The translations under genes were made by a program, and so were the position numbers. This document shows, one piece after another, positions 1-9,300 of a DNA stretch of 64,000 bases. The stretch is taken from contig NZ_CP017242.1 in assembly GCF_001908375.1 (NCBI RefSeq), positions 248,001 through 312,000 of the forward strand, read 5' to 3'. Position 1 is the first letter of the stretch. The number at the start of each line of letters is the position of its first letter. The notes beneath the pieces are model-generated. The model was not told the origin of the DNA. It made no database searches and saw only the letters and a program-made list of their open reading frames with translations. Source of the stretch: Rhizobium etli 8C-3. Lineage in GTDB: Bacteria > Pseudomonadota > Alphaproteobacteria > Rhizobiales > Rhizobiaceae.

Positions 1-2346
1 TTCTCGGGCATCTGGACCCATGAGGAGGGCGCCGCGCAGAGAATTCTCGGACCAGGCCTTTTCCTGAACAGGCAGGCCGTTCCCATCCCCAAGCTCGTGT
101 CCGCACCCCTTGTTCTGGCCGTCTTTTGCGGGACGGCGCTTCTGCTTGGATGGGGTCTGGAAGCTTTGTACCGGCGCTATTGCAGCAGGAAGGAAAACAT
201 CTCTGAAAAATTGATCGTCCATCACTGCCTTTGCATCGCAGCTTGGGCTTCTATCAACGCCTTCTATCTATTCGGCGGGCGCCCGAACATCCTTTTGCTT
301 CCGGATCTTAGCGGGCGCGTCATCGATATGGTGATCGTTGCGCTCACGACGATCTGGTTGCGTCTGGCGCTGCAGCAGAGCCCGACCCGCTACCAGCAGG
401 AAAGCATGGCTTCCAATCTTCTGGGCGAGTTGAAGAAGATGAAGGTGAACGTCAGCAAGTTTCTCGACGGTCGCAAGCTTGAAAGCCTGAAGGCCGAGGA
501 AGTCTACCTCTTGACGAAAGTTCTTCCCGGATTTTCGCAGCAGCAGAAGCTGGACGCATACCGTAATATTCTTGAGGAAGCGGTCGTCAACGGCAGAACC
601 GCAAGCGCTGGTTCGCTGAAGCTTCTGCAAGATTTTCGCGCCCAGATGAACATTTCCGAAGAAGAGCATGAAACGCTACTGGAACAGCTCGGATGCTCAA
701 ATGTTTCCGAGGCCGGCATCCCCTATATGACCGACGAGGAACGGCAGGAATCGATGGGTCACTATCGTATTCTTCTCAACAGTGCGCTGATGACGCGGCT
801 TGAAAAGGGAGCTTCCCTACAGGAGGTCTTCGCCGACGCCAGCTTCCAGGCAACGGTGCAGGTGCTGCGTCAGAGCCTGCAGATAAACGACGAAGACCAC
901 GAGCGTGCGCTCCAGGACCTGTCATCGCAGGTCACAGTTGTTTCTAGAAGCTTGGACCAGACCCTCGAGTCCCTGCTCCGGCAGAAGTCCCTGCGGTTGT
1001 GCATTGAATCGGCTATAATCTCCGACCCTCTCGGAGCGACGCTCCTTGATCTGCTGCATGATGCGATGGATGCGCATGAGCAGGAAATGAGGGTCGAGGC
1101 ACTATCGATCCTGCGCAATTCCAGCGCCGAGTCGGACCAACTCAAATATGCTGAAAACCTAATCTCGCTTTGTGGTCACGAGCTTGCCCTCGTTTTGCGG
1201 CAGTCCGTTCCCGGCAAGCCTGGTAAACGCTGGCGTGAGGCGTTCGACCCCAAGATCGTCGCAATCCTCACGGGTGAAGCGAAAGCCGATCCGGCGGGTA
1301 AGCCGCAATCCGCGGGGCAGCGTTGGACGCATCGAAAGGCCGTTCTTTTAAGCCTCGATACGGCCAGCAACCTTCGGCACATGCTGGAGTTCAAAGATCC
1401 GGTCATCAAGGCGATAGGCCTGATGGTCTTCGGCTACATCGATCAGAAAGTCGCTCGGGACGCAGCAGAGAAAATCCTTGATGGCCTACCCAACCGGGAG
1501 CATCCGCTGCTCGTCGCCGCGTTCGAATACATGGCCGGAATGGCCGGCGTATCGGATGTGACCGCGGACAATATGTCACTGCACGCAACCATCCGTGTCG
1601 CCGGGCAAAGGGACCAGCTTTTCACGTCGGCGAAAAGTCGCATCACGATCGGCCGGTCGCTCGACAACGACATTTCGCCCATTCATCCAGACATATGGGC
1701 TTATCATGCCGCAATCACCTTGCGGCATGGCGAGATTCGCTTGGTTCGCCTCGACGAGGGAAGGATCTACATAAACGGCAAGCAGCTTGTCGAAGAGTCC
1801 GTTGTTTTGAAAAAGAAGAGCATTGTGACATTTGGTGGTGCCACCAACGAAGCCCCTCAGATCGAGATTGATTGCGAAGACAATTTCGGTACGGACAATA
1901 CGCTCGTCGTTCATCCGGTTCTGCGTCTTGCGATGCTGACGCGCAATGCGCATCTCGCCAAATTGCCGCTTGCGGATCTTGCCGGCATCGCTCTGCAATC
2001 TCATGTCGAGCGTCACGTCAAAAGCAGCAAACTAGAGGCCAAAGCCGGTCTGTATTGTCATTTCCTCATACAACGCGGGCAGATCAGGCTTTTTGACCCC
2101 AGGCGCATGGATTTTGTTCCGGAAATCGCATTCGGCACGGGAGACCTCGTGAATGCGGAGCTTACCGATCCGGAATCTCCGCTTGTGCCAGAAGTGACAA
2201 GCGACTTCGCGATAGTCCTACAGGTGCCACCGACGCCGGAGATCATTGCAGCGGCTTCCAGGCAAGGTTTGAACACGACCAGCATACTTGCCCGCATGAG
2301 CGGGAAAGCGCAGGACCAACATGACCGATTGCCGCGCAAGCATTGA
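1..2346 (+). CDS. 5'-partial membrane protein with C-terminal FHA domain
   Basis: The frame is open to the left edge of the window, so the start is probably outside; a GTG at 97 would give 749 residues. The N-terminal 100 residues (counted from that GTG) hold two or three hydrophobic segments. A long helical acidic middle (about 110-480) follows, with two similar stretches that look like TerB-type or coiled-coil repeats. Residues about 495-590 form an FHA-like domain with the GRS..D core (TIGRSLDNDI) and a later YINGKQL strand. FHA domains bind phosphothreonine peptides, so the protein may bring a phosphorylated partner to the inner membrane. The next gene starts 65 bases downstream on the same strand and may be co-transcribed. 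I do not recognise it as a classical vir gene. The FHA call is fairly sure; the rest is description. Confidence 0.65.
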   Translation, partial: FSGIWTHEEGAAQRILGPGLFLNRQAVPIPKLVSAPLVLAVFCGTALLLGWGLEALYRRYCSRKENISEKLIVHHCLCIAAWASINAFYLFGGRPNILLLPDLSGRVIDMVIVALTTIWLRLALQQSPTRYQQESMASNLLGELKKMKVNVSKFLDGRKLESLKAEEVYLLTKVLPGFSQQQKLDAYRNILEEAVVNGRTASAGSLKLLQDFRAQMNISEEEHETLLEQLGCSNVSEAGIPYMTDEERQESMGHYRILLNSALMTRLEKGASLQEVFADASFQATVQVLRQSLQINDEDHERALQDLSSQVTVVSRSLDQTLESLLRQKSLRLCIESAIISDPLGATLLDLLHDAMDAHEQEMRVEALSILRNSSAESDQLKYAENLISLCGHELALVLRQSVPGKPGKRWREAFDPKIVAILTGEAKADPAGKPQSAGQRWTHRKAVLLSLDTASNLRHMLEFKDPVIKAIGLMVFGYIDQKVARDAAEKILDGLPNREHPLLVAAFEYMAGMAGVSDVTADNMSLHATIRVAGQRDQLFTSAKSRITIGRSLDNDISPIHPDIWAYHAAITLRHGEIRLVRLDEGRIYINGKQLVEESVVLKKKSIVTFGGATNEAPQIEIDCEDNFGTDNTLVVHPVLRLAMLTRNAHLAKLPLADLAGIALQSHVERHVKSSKLEAKAGLYCHFLIQRGQIRLFDPRRMDFVPEIAFGTGDLVNAELTDPESPLVPEVTSDFAIVLQVPPTPEIIAAASRQGLNTTSILARMSGKAQDQHDRLPRKH

Positions 2347-2411
2347 TCGTATTTTCTGGGAATGTATTTCAAAATACTGTTTATAATTTGAATCATAGAG
2401 GACTATAGGTC

Positions 2412-4400
2412 ATGAATACATTGGGCAAAATAGAAGTCCCAAATATTAACCATGAGGTTGCGAAAATCGTTTTCTCCATGTTTGTTTATGTGTCGGACGT
2501 GGAAAAGAACATCACAGCGCTCGAAGTGCGCAAGTTCCAGGTTTTGATCAGAGATACCAGCTGGATCGACAATAAGGATCTTCGCAACGCGCTCATAGAA
2601 CTTCTGGACAAGTATTCATCCTTCTGGGGGGACTATGAAGACGAAGTGTTCAAGGTCGATGGCCGGACCATCAACGAAGCCATCGACCGGGCGGAGATGG
2701 TCTTGGGCCCGGAGCGCGGCAGCAATCTCCGCCTGGCGCTGGGCAAGTTCATGGAGCGGCTCGAAAATAGTGCCTTTGGCTTCAAGGTCGCCCAAGGCGA
2801 CCAGAAATTGCGGGCGCAGGCACGCAAGGAACTAACGTTGATCCTCGGTAAGGCTTACCGGCCAGAGATCGCCCAGATGCTTGACCAGCGTCCCGGAGCT
2901 CCGATCGCGCCGGCGACGGCTCGCACTCCGGCGCCTCCGGCGTCGGTCGCTTCTCCCGCGCTGTCAGCCAGCGTATGGCCGGCATCGGCGTTGTCCCCGG
3001 GGCAGACAGGCGTCTGGTCGGTGGGGAAGACAAATGTCCGTTGCGTTTCCGTCACCTGGGAAACGGCCGATACCAAAACCTACAGCTTCGTTTCCGATCC
3101 TCCAACGTTGTTTCATTACAAGCCGGGGCAGTTCGTCGGCATCGAGATCTCCCTGCCGAACGGAGTCCTGCGGCGAAGCTACACGATCTCGTCGTCGCCT
3201 TCACGACCCTACACCCTGTCGATCACCGTCAAGAAAGTTCCGATGGGCTGGATGTCTAACTGGCTGTTCGACAACATGGTCGAGGGGTTTGAATGCGCCA
3301 TCAGCGGTCCGGCGGGCAAGTTTACCTGTTTCGATTATCCCTCGCGTAAGCTGCTTTTCATGGCGGCAGGCAGCGGGATCACTCCAACCATGTCCATGCT
3401 GCGCTGGCTGGCAGACACGGCGTCCGACGCCGATATCGTTTTCATCAACAATGTGCGAACGCCCGATGACATCATTTTTCACCAGGAGCTTCTGCATATG
3501 AGCACTCGCCTGGCTGACAAATTGAAATTGGTGATAGTCCCGGCGGCGGCATCGCCGGCACGGCCGTGGCACGGGCCGATCGGCAAGCTCGACGAGATGC
3601 TTGTAAAGACATACGCACCCGACTTCAGGGAGCGGGAAGCCTTCGTCTGCGGGCCACCCGGCTACATTGCGGTTGCCAAGTCCCTGTTGGCCGACATGGG
3701 ATTACCTTTGGAGAAATATCACGATGAAAGCTTTGGCGGATTACCGGCCGCTCCGCCAGTGCCGGCTGCACGCAAGGCCCTGCCAGCCGCTTCTGCGATC
3801 GCGTCGCCGGCGCCGAAAGCTGGTCCTGTTCCGGGTAAGCCCGCCGAGACCGCCCCCGTCGATCTGGCGCGACAGGCGGCGGGCAGCGGGCTCTTGCCAT
3901 CCCGGTCAAGCGCTGTTGCCAATGCGGCGTCCGCAATGAATGCCGCAGCGAAGGCGCCTGCGAATTCACAGGCCTTGACGATACCTCGCGCCACTCCTCA
4001 CACGCTGATTGCGCCGGCAACAGCGCCCAATGCTACGGCGTCCGCAATGAATGCCGCAGCGAAGGCGCCTGCGAGTTCACAGGCCTTGACGATGCCTCGC
4101 GCCACTCCTCACATGCTGATTGCGCCGGCAACAGCGCCCAAGGCCGAGATCTCCATCGAGGGTACGTCCGATAAGTTCGGCATCGCGCCGGGACAAACGA
4201 TCCTGGAGGCGGCGGATGCCGCAGGCGTTAGCCTGACCCATTCCTGCCGTGCCGGCGTTTGCGGCGCGTGTAAGATACGAAAGGTCTCGGGCGAGGTGCA
4301 GATGGACAACCAGACGGTTCTTTCTCAAAGAGACGTCGATGACGGCTACATCTTGACCTGTATTGGAAAAGCCACCGGCAAGGTTGTGCTCGCGCCATAA
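2412..4400 (+). CDS. FAD/NAD(P)H oxidoreductase with C-terminal 2Fe-2S ferredoxin domain
   Basis: A 662-residue multidomain electron-transfer protein. Residues 1-160 are helical and not recognised. About 165-205 is an Ala/Pro linker. About 205-440 is a ferredoxin-reductase module with an FAD-binding RRSYTISSSP motif, a nucleotide-binding AAGSGITPTMSMLRW motif and a CGPPGY motif near its end. An Ala/Pro-rich linker with a 37-residue tandem repeat follows. The last 85 residues are a plant-type 2Fe-2S domain with CRAGVCGAC and a distal TC. This order resembles Hcr or phenol-hydroxylase reductases, which pass electrons from NAD(P)H through FAD to the iron-sulphur centre and on to an oxygenase or reductase. 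No oxygenase lies beside it, so the acceptor is unknown. It follows the FHA gene by 65 bases. Confidence 0.8.
   Translation: MNTLGKIEVPNINHEVAKIVFSMFVYVSDVEKNITALEVRKFQVLIRDTSWIDNKDLRNALIELLDKYSSFWGDYEDEVFKVDGRTINEAIDRAEMVLGPERGSNLRLALGKFMERLENSAFGFKVAQGDQKLRAQARKELTLILGKAYRPEIAQMLDQRPGAPIAPATARTPAPPASVASPALSASVWPASALSPGQTGVWSVGKTNVRCVSVTWETADTKTYSFVSDPPTLFHYKPGQFVGIEISLPNGVLRRSYTISSSPSRPYTLSITVKKVPMGWMSNWLFDNMVEGFECAISGPAGKFTCFDYPSRKLLFMAAGSGITPTMSMLRWLADTASDADIVFINNVRTPDDIIFHQELLHMSTRLADKLKLVIVPAAASPARPWHGPIGKLDEMLVKTYAPDFREREAFVCGPPGYIAVAKSLLADMGLPLEKYHDESFGGLPAAPPVPAARKALPAASAIASPAPKAGPVPGKPAETAPVDLARQAAGSGLLPSRSSAVANAASAMNAAAKAPANSQALTIPRATPHTLIAPATAPNATASAMNAAAKAPASSQALTMPRATPHMLIAPATAPKAEISIEGTSDKFGIAPGQTILEAADAAGVSLTHSCRAGVCGACKIRKVSGEVQMDNQTVLSQRDVDDGYILTCIGKATGKVVLAP
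3924..4141 (+). repeat. Tandem 111-bp repeat inside oxidoreductase linker
   Basis: Two nearly identical copies with a period of 111 bp (37 codons) encode ASAMNAAAKAP...TLIAPATAP twice. The copies differ by only a few bases, so the duplication is recent or kept uniform by recombination. It lengthens the flexible Ala/Pro linker between the flavin and 2Fe-2S domains and keeps the reading frame. Confidence 0.85.
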
Positions 4401-4459
4401 CCGATTTCGCAGTTCCTGTTTAAACGTATGATAGCTGAGATAGGGATTTTTCAAATAAG

Positions 4460-5003
4460 ATGAAATGTGGGACACCTCTAGACGCCCGGGAAGTGTCGCC
4501 TACCACGGTCTTCATGCCGATGATCGGTCTTTCGAACGTCATCACACAGCTTGAAAACGGCGGCGTGGATTTGGCGCTCGGGATCACCGACGATACGCCG
4601 CCCGGATTTTACTGTGACGCCTTGCCGCCCGTGGCAACGGTCTGCATGGCGCGCAAGGGGCATGTGGCGATAACCGGCAAGATCGCCTATGCCGATCTCG
4701 GACGCTTTCTCTCGCTGCGTATCCGCAGCACCTACAATACCGGCTTCGGCGAAGCTTATGATGGACTGGAAATGCTTCGCCCGCGTGGTTGTGAGACGCT
4801 GACCGTGCCGGATATCCATACCGCCGCGCGACTTGTCTGCGAGGTTTCTCGCCGCGCGCTACGGTCTAGCAACGTTCGTTCCGAAAAAAGGTGCGTTGCC
4901 TCCCTATCAGATATCCATGATCTGGCATGAAAGATGGCATCGCAACAGTATCCACGCCGGCGTTCGCAGCATGATCGCCTCTGATATCATAGAGCCGGGA
5001 TGA
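4460..5003 (+). pseudogene. LysR-type regulator remnant (effector-binding domain only)
   Basis: The translation contains LENGGVDLALG, a typical stretch of the LysR substrate-binding domain. The DNA-binding N-terminus is missing. The frame shifts near 4865: the original frame ends at 4930, while the second frame continues with TFVPKKGALPPYQISMIWHE, a LysR-like C-terminus, to a TGA at 5001-5003. The gene is therefore both 5'-truncated and frameshifted and is unlikely to work. Confidence 0.7.
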
Positions 5004-5213
5004 GTGAAGTATTGGTAAGAAAAAACCTTACTCACCTGCCTTGTCCGAGTGCTTTTCTCCGCCGTAGATGAAAAGGAAACTGTGGCCCGACTGGATTGTT
5101 ACAGGTGTAGCCGTTCGGTGAAAGCATTGCTGCCTGCATGCTTGTGAATCTGTCCGCGGTACTGAAAGATGCCTGGAGTCAAAAACGCGTCATAGTACAA
5201 GAAAGGTACCGAG

Positions 5214-5639
5214 ATGTTGGAAGAACCACATTGCCGCACTGAAAGGGAAGCTGCCTCGCCGATCGAACTGGCCCTCGGACTGCTTGCGGGGAAGTGGAAG
5301 GGCGTCATCCTTTTCCATCTGCTGGACGGAACCGCCAGGTTCAGCGAGTTGCGACGCCGCGTACCGGCAATCACCCAGAGAACGTTGACCAACCAGTTAC
5401 GCGATCTGGAGCGCGACGGTCTGGTGGTGCGCAAGTTGTATGCGCAGGTGCCGGCGCGTGTCGAGTACTCGATGTCGCCCTTCGGGCAGACGCTCGAGCC
5501 CATCCTGCGCGCGCTGCAGGGCTGGGGACAGCATTACGAAAAACGCCTTTTCGGAAGCAGGGAACCATGTGATCTGAAGGCAACGGCCCCGCTCGGCGAT
5601 GCGCCGCTGCCATCGAGCCCGCTGGATCTTTTTCGATAG
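5214..5639 (+). CDS. HxlR-family winged-helix transcriptional regulator
   Basis: 141 residues, the normal HxlR length. It has the family pattern LLAGKWKGVILFHLLDG, then FSELRRRVPAITQRTLTNQL (recognition helix), then DLERDGLVVRK (wing). ATG at 5214 follows GAAAGG at 5199-5204. Family members usually sense redox state or aldehydes and bind near their own promoter. The upstream stretch at 5010-5030 holds GGTAAG and CCTTAC flanking an A-run, a plausible but unproven operator. No divergent target gene survives next to it, only the LysR remnant. Confidence 0.85.
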   Translation: MLEEPHCRTEREAASPIELALGLLAGKWKGVILFHLLDGTARFSELRRRVPAITQRTLTNQLRDLERDGLVVRKLYAQVPARVEYSMSPFGQTLEPILRALQGWGQHYEKRLFGSREPCDLKATAPLGDAPLPSSPLDLFR

Positions 5640-5696
5640 CCGGCTTGCCGCAACACATCAACGGTACTGTTCGATGCTGAGACGACGTTAATCCGC

Positions 5697-5739
5697 AAAA
5701 GAAAAAAGGCCCCCAAGCGTTTACCGATGGAAGCCTCAT
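5697..5739 (-). terminator. Rho-independent terminator of the repC antisense RNA
   Basis: In minus-strand sense the stem arms AGGCTTCC and GGGGGCCT enclose a 14-nt loop and are followed by TTTTTTCTTTT. The same palindrome on the plus strand may fold in the repC leader, which is how such RNAs attenuate repC. Confidence 0.65.
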
Positions 5740-5754
5740 CTCATTCTCTAACAG
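5698..5754 (-). ncRNA. Antisense counter-transcript RNA upstream of repC
   Basis: On the minus strand a TTGACT box (5784-5789) lies 17 bases before GATTCT (5761-5766), a plausible promoter starting near 5754. The transcript would end at an 8-bp stem (AGGCTTCC with GGGGGCCT, two G-T pairs) followed by a T-run at 5697-5707. repABC-type plasmids carry a small antisense RNA just upstream of repC that limits repC translation and acts as the incompatibility determinant. Position, strand and terminator all fit, although repA and repB are absent here. Confidence 0.7.
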
Positions 5755-5846
5755 GAAATGAGAATCGCACTTCCATCAAGCATAGTCAAGGGTTTGAACG
5801 CCTCCGGGTGAACGATTTCTTTTGCCTTTTTGAAAGGTGAGAAAAG

Positions 5847-7091
5847 ATGGAAGCGGGAGATGTGACGACGCCTTTCGGGCGGCGGGCGGTGACGCTTGCG
5901 CAGGTGAAAGGACAGATCGCGGTAGGAAGCACACTTACGCGCCAACCAGTCGATAAGTGGAAGGTGCTGCGCGATCTCTGCGACGCGCGCGCGGAGCTCG
6001 GGTTGCGTGATCGCGCGATCGCCGTTCTCACCGCGCTTTTGTCTTTTCACCCGGCGATCGAGCTGTCCGCGGACCAAAACCTGATCGTCTTTCCGTCCAA
6101 CGCACAGCTTTCGGCGCGTGCGAACGGCATTGCGGGAACGACGTTGCGCGAAAATCTCAACTTGCTTGTCAAGGCCGGGATCATCCATCGGCGCGATAGT
6201 CCGAATGGCAAGCGCTACGCTCGCAAGGGCGATGACGGGCGGCTGGAGGCGGCCTACGGCTTCAGCCTGGCGCCACTCCTTGCCCGGGCCACGGAGTTTG
6301 CCGTCCTGGCACAGGCAGTTGTCGCGCAGCGCCGGCAGATGCGTATCCTGCGCGAACGCATCACCCTGCTGCGGCGCGATGTCCGCAAGCTGATCTCGGC
6401 GGTGTCGGAAGAAGTTTCCGGTATCGACTGGTCGGATATCGAGGCCGATTTCCGCGCTCTGATCGCAACAGCGTCCCGCGCCAGATGTGCCAAGGTTCTG
6501 TCGGAGGCGGAGCAGGCATTCGCGCGCATGAAGCAGGACATCCTCAACCGCTTGGAAAATTACTGGAAAACAGAAAAAACAGACACCAATGGCAACGAAA
6601 GCCGTTTCCACATACAGAATCAAAAACCCGAATCCATTCATGATTTTGAACGGGCTTTGGAAGGAAAGCCAGGCAACGGGGAGACCGGTTCGGCCTTGCC
6701 CGACATGCCGGTTGCCGAAACACCAGCGGTGGCGAACGAGCCGAATGTTCCACCGCTCGGCATGGTGACGCGATACTGCCCGGATATCGTCGCCTATGGC
6801 CCGCGGGGCCAGGTTTCCAACTGGCGCGAACTGATGGCGGCGGCCGTCGTGGTCCGATCGATGCTGGGCGTCAGTCCCTCTGCCTATCAGGAAGCTTGTG
6901 AGGTCATGGGGCCGGAGCGCGCGGCGACGGTGATAGCCTGCATCCTCGAACGGGCAGGCCAGATCAATTCGGCCGGCGGATATCTCAGGACATTGACGCG
7001 TAAGGCCGTCCGTGGCGAGTTTTCGCTTGTGTCGATGATGATGGCCGCAGCGCAGGAGCGCAAGAACGTTGGCGGTTGCCTTCAAACGTAG
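5847..7091 (+). CDS. repC: Plasmid replication initiator RepC
   Basis: 414 residues, close to the usual 400-440. It begins MEAGDVTTPFGRRAVTL and has the RepC hallmark NLLVKAGIIHRRDSPNGKRY (about 105-125), a winged-helix DNA-binding region. RepC starts replication from an origin inside its own gene, in an AT-rich block. GAAAGGTGAGAAAAG precedes the start. repA and repB, which normally sit upstream, are missing and the upstream neighbour is an HxlR regulator. Either partition is encoded elsewhere or the replicon works as a solo-repC unit. A second, decayed rep locus lies at 39.6-42.5 kb. This copy looks intact. Confidence 0.95.
   Translation: MEAGDVTTPFGRRAVTLAQVKGQIAVGSTLTRQPVDKWKVLRDLCDARAELGLRDRAIAVLTALLSFHPAIELSADQNLIVFPSNAQLSARANGIAGTTLRENLNLLVKAGIIHRRDSPNGKRYARKGDDGRLEAAYGFSLAPLLARATEFAVLAQAVVAQRRQMRILRERITLLRRDVRKLISAVSEEVSGIDWSDIEADFRALIATASRARCAKVLSEAEQAFARMKQDILNRLENYWKTEKTDTNGNESRFHIQNQKPESIHDFERALEGKPGNGETGSALPDMPVAETPAVANEPNVPPLGMVTRYCPDIVAYGPRGQVSNWRELMAAAVVVRSMLGVSPSAYQEACEVMGPERAATVIACILERAGQINSAGGYLRTLTRKAVRGEFSLVSMMMAAAQERKNVGGCLQT
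6550..6650 (+). other. Probable origin of replication (AT-rich block within repC)
   Basis: This stretch is clearly richer in A and T than the rest of repC (runs such as GGAAAACAGAAAAAACAGAC). In repABC and solo-repC plasmids the origin maps to such a segment in the middle of repC. The boundaries are estimated by eye and no iteron repeats are evident. Confidence 0.5.
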
Positions 7092-7164
7092 CCGATTTAG
7101 TGCCGATCAGCGCTTCGCTTTATGTCAGGATGAAACGATAAACGGATGTCAGCGAGGTGTTCAT

Positions 7165-8415
7165 ATGGAAAAATCCGTGATTCACTTAGGCAAGAGGAGG
7201 CGCTCTGACGAAGGCGTCGAGCAAAGCCGGCCTGGTAAACCACGCCGATCGCTGCGCCTTGCCGGAGAGCCGGTCGAGTATAAGGGGCTGGAGACGGATC
7301 GCCTGAAAAGGACGAGGCCGAGCGCCGATGCCGCCGTTATGGACGATGGTGCCGCAAATGGTCCTGCTGTGGACATCGCTCCGCGACCGGAGAAGAAGCT
7401 GAGCGGGGCTGGCATCAACGCGCTAGCGCTCGAAACCTTCGAACTGATGGGGACGTATTCCGCGCTCGGAGATCTCGGGGATGGCACGCGCAACCTGACG
7501 AAGTATCGCTTGTTGTCGAAAGGCTTTTCCGAGGTGGTGGACAAATCTCGGTACCTCGCGAAAATTGAAACAACCCTCCACGCGGTCAGCTTGACGAAGA
7601 CGTTCATCGAGAGCGCTCATGTCAAACGTCGCCTCGATGACAAAAGTAGTTTCCTAGAATACGAGGCTTCGGACGGCGAAGGCAACCCGGCCACCTGGTC
7701 GAAGAAGTATCTCGCCGATCATGTGGACGATATTTATGCGGTAATGAAATTCAGCGGTCGCGAGTATAATGCCTCGTTGCTGAGTGCCGCCTTGCGGGCC
7801 CCCGATGGTATGGAAAAAGGCAGGATGCTGCATCAGTTCGCGCTCAACGCTGCGCAGTTCGATCCCCAGCAGCACAAGTCGATCGCCGACGCCGCGGTGA
7901 ACATCCTGAAAGGCGGAGGAAGCGGCGCCTTTTTGTCTGCAAAGGCTTTCTTGCTTTTGAAAGATCATGCGATAGGCAACGCAGACTTGGGTGGTCATAT
8001 CGAGAGGCATGGACAGGAGCTTGCCGTTCGGCGCGCCGCCGAATCGGACCTGCATCAAATTCTTTCGAAGGCGGAAGATGAGCTTGACCGATTACCCAAC
8101 CCGCTCAACAAAATCGCTAGGGCGGCGTCGGACCTGTCTCTCAAATATGATTGGTGCAAATTCAACAAAAGTGTCGAGATGCGTTACGGGGAAGCGCCTG
8201 ATTTCGACAAGCTTATGGTGCGAGAGCTGTCATCGACGCCGCTGCCTGTCTCGATCTCGGATGTGGCCCTGAAAATTGGTGCGAAGTTCGAGGATGCAAT
8301 GAGTTACAGGCAGGCTGAGACGTTGCTGACGGAAAGGACGAAGGAGGTCTCCTCGCCCAGCGAGAAGCGGGCTGAACTGGCCGGCAGGTCGCAGACAGCC
8401 GCACGCGGAGATTAG
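7165..8415 (+). CDS. Candidate Vir effector with F-box-like segment
   Basis: The frame opens at 7069, but ATG at 7165 has GAGGTG seven bases upstream and is preferred (416 residues). Near the start is a basic stretch, GKRRRSDEG, and later LKRTRP, possible nuclear-localisation signals. Around residues 87-130 the pattern INALALETFELMGTY...LTKYRLLSKGFSEVVD resembles an F-box (helix, spacer, then LSKGF in place of the usual V/CKxF). The remainder is helical and unfamiliar. The C-terminus AGRSQTAARGD is Arg-rich, as expected for VirB/VirD4 substrates. VirF of octopine Ti plasmids is an F-box effector of similar genetic context, but this protein is longer and I see no clear full-length similarity. 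The effector role is inference. Confidence 0.55.
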   Translation: MEKSVIHLGKRRRSDEGVEQSRPGKPRRSLRLAGEPVEYKGLETDRLKRTRPSADAAVMDDGAANGPAVDIAPRPEKKLSGAGINALALETFELMGTYSALGDLGDGTRNLTKYRLLSKGFSEVVDKSRYLAKIETTLHAVSLTKTFIESAHVKRRLDDKSSFLEYEASDGEGNPATWSKKYLADHVDDIYAVMKFSGREYNASLLSAALRAPDGMEKGRMLHQFALNAAQFDPQQHKSIADAAVNILKGGGSGAFLSAKAFLLLKDHAIGNADLGGHIERHGQELAVRRAAESDLHQILSKAEDELDRLPNPLNKIARAASDLSLKYDWCKFNKSVEMRYGEAPDFDKLMVRELSSTPLPVSISDVALKIGAKFEDAMSYRQAETLLTERTKEVSSPSEKRAELAGRSQTAARGD

Positions 8416-8639
8416 CTTGAGGTCCTCACCTTAGGTGATTGGCTCGCGAAAACTCCACCGTGCCTTCGCATGCAGCGTTGGCAATCATCGTTCCGACCAA
8501 TGTGCCTTCTCCACTCGTGAAGATATAACGGGAACAAGCCAAAACCGTTGGCTATCGTTGTAGTTATTCTCTTTACCGACGAACGACGGGGGCCAGCATG
8601 CGCATCCGCTGACTATCAATCTTTACAGATGGTTTCTTG
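8416..8639. other. Intergenic stretch without recognised gene
   Basis: About 220 bases between the F-box-like gene and the Tn3 remnant. I see no convincing open frame, promoter or repeat. Confidence 0.5.
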
Positions 8640-9125
8640 ACTGCATCGGAAATCATCGTCTCCAGATCGCGCGATATCGGGCAGCCCAATTCCGCTCGAT
8701 GAGAGGTTCCTTTATCGTGTCGGTGATCAATGGACGCAGATTGGCTGGCGCACTTCCCGGATCAAAAACATAAAACCGTTTGGACGGCAGATCCCTGATG
8801 TGCGGGATAAACGCAAAACCAGTGATCGAGCAGGCGGCAAAGACGTGATCCGTAAAGCCGCCCGTATCAGCATATTGCTCGTGTATACATTTTCCAGTCT
8901 CGTTCATCAGGAGACCATAGGAAATATAAGGTGCTTCACTTGCGGTAGCCGGGATCACTTGTGTGGAGAATGGCGCATACTGGTCCGAGACATGGCTGTA
9001 GGCTTTCAAGCCTGGCTCGTTTCCATATTTCGCCTTGATCAGATTTCATTGCCTCCCCCTTTTCGCTGATGCGGAAGAACTGGCCGTCGCTTGAAGCGGT
9101 CGGCCGCCATCGGCAATTTGGCATG
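8640..9125 (-). pseudogene. Tn3-family transposase (tnpA) fragment
   Basis: Minus-strand translation gives KAYSHVSDQYAPFSTQVIP, LLMNETGK, DTGGFTDHVFA and RDLPSKRFYVFDP, signature sequence of the C-terminal half of Tn3-family TnpA. A frameshift near 9010 separates it from an upstream piece (EKGEAMKSDQGEIWK). Only a few hundred of about 3000 coding bases remain, so it cannot transpose. Confidence 0.85.
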
Positions 9126-9300
9126 TGCCTCGACGATCATTGCGAAGGCTCGATTGTAGCAATTATCTTGTCGTGCCGACATTTCTCCACAAGTCGACAA
9201 GCCAAATCCTCGTTGGTGAGTTATTCAGCGATCGTGTTCACTTGTCTGGAGACATCAATCCAGACGTCGATCTTTTGCCAATCGTCCGAAAATTGGCGGT

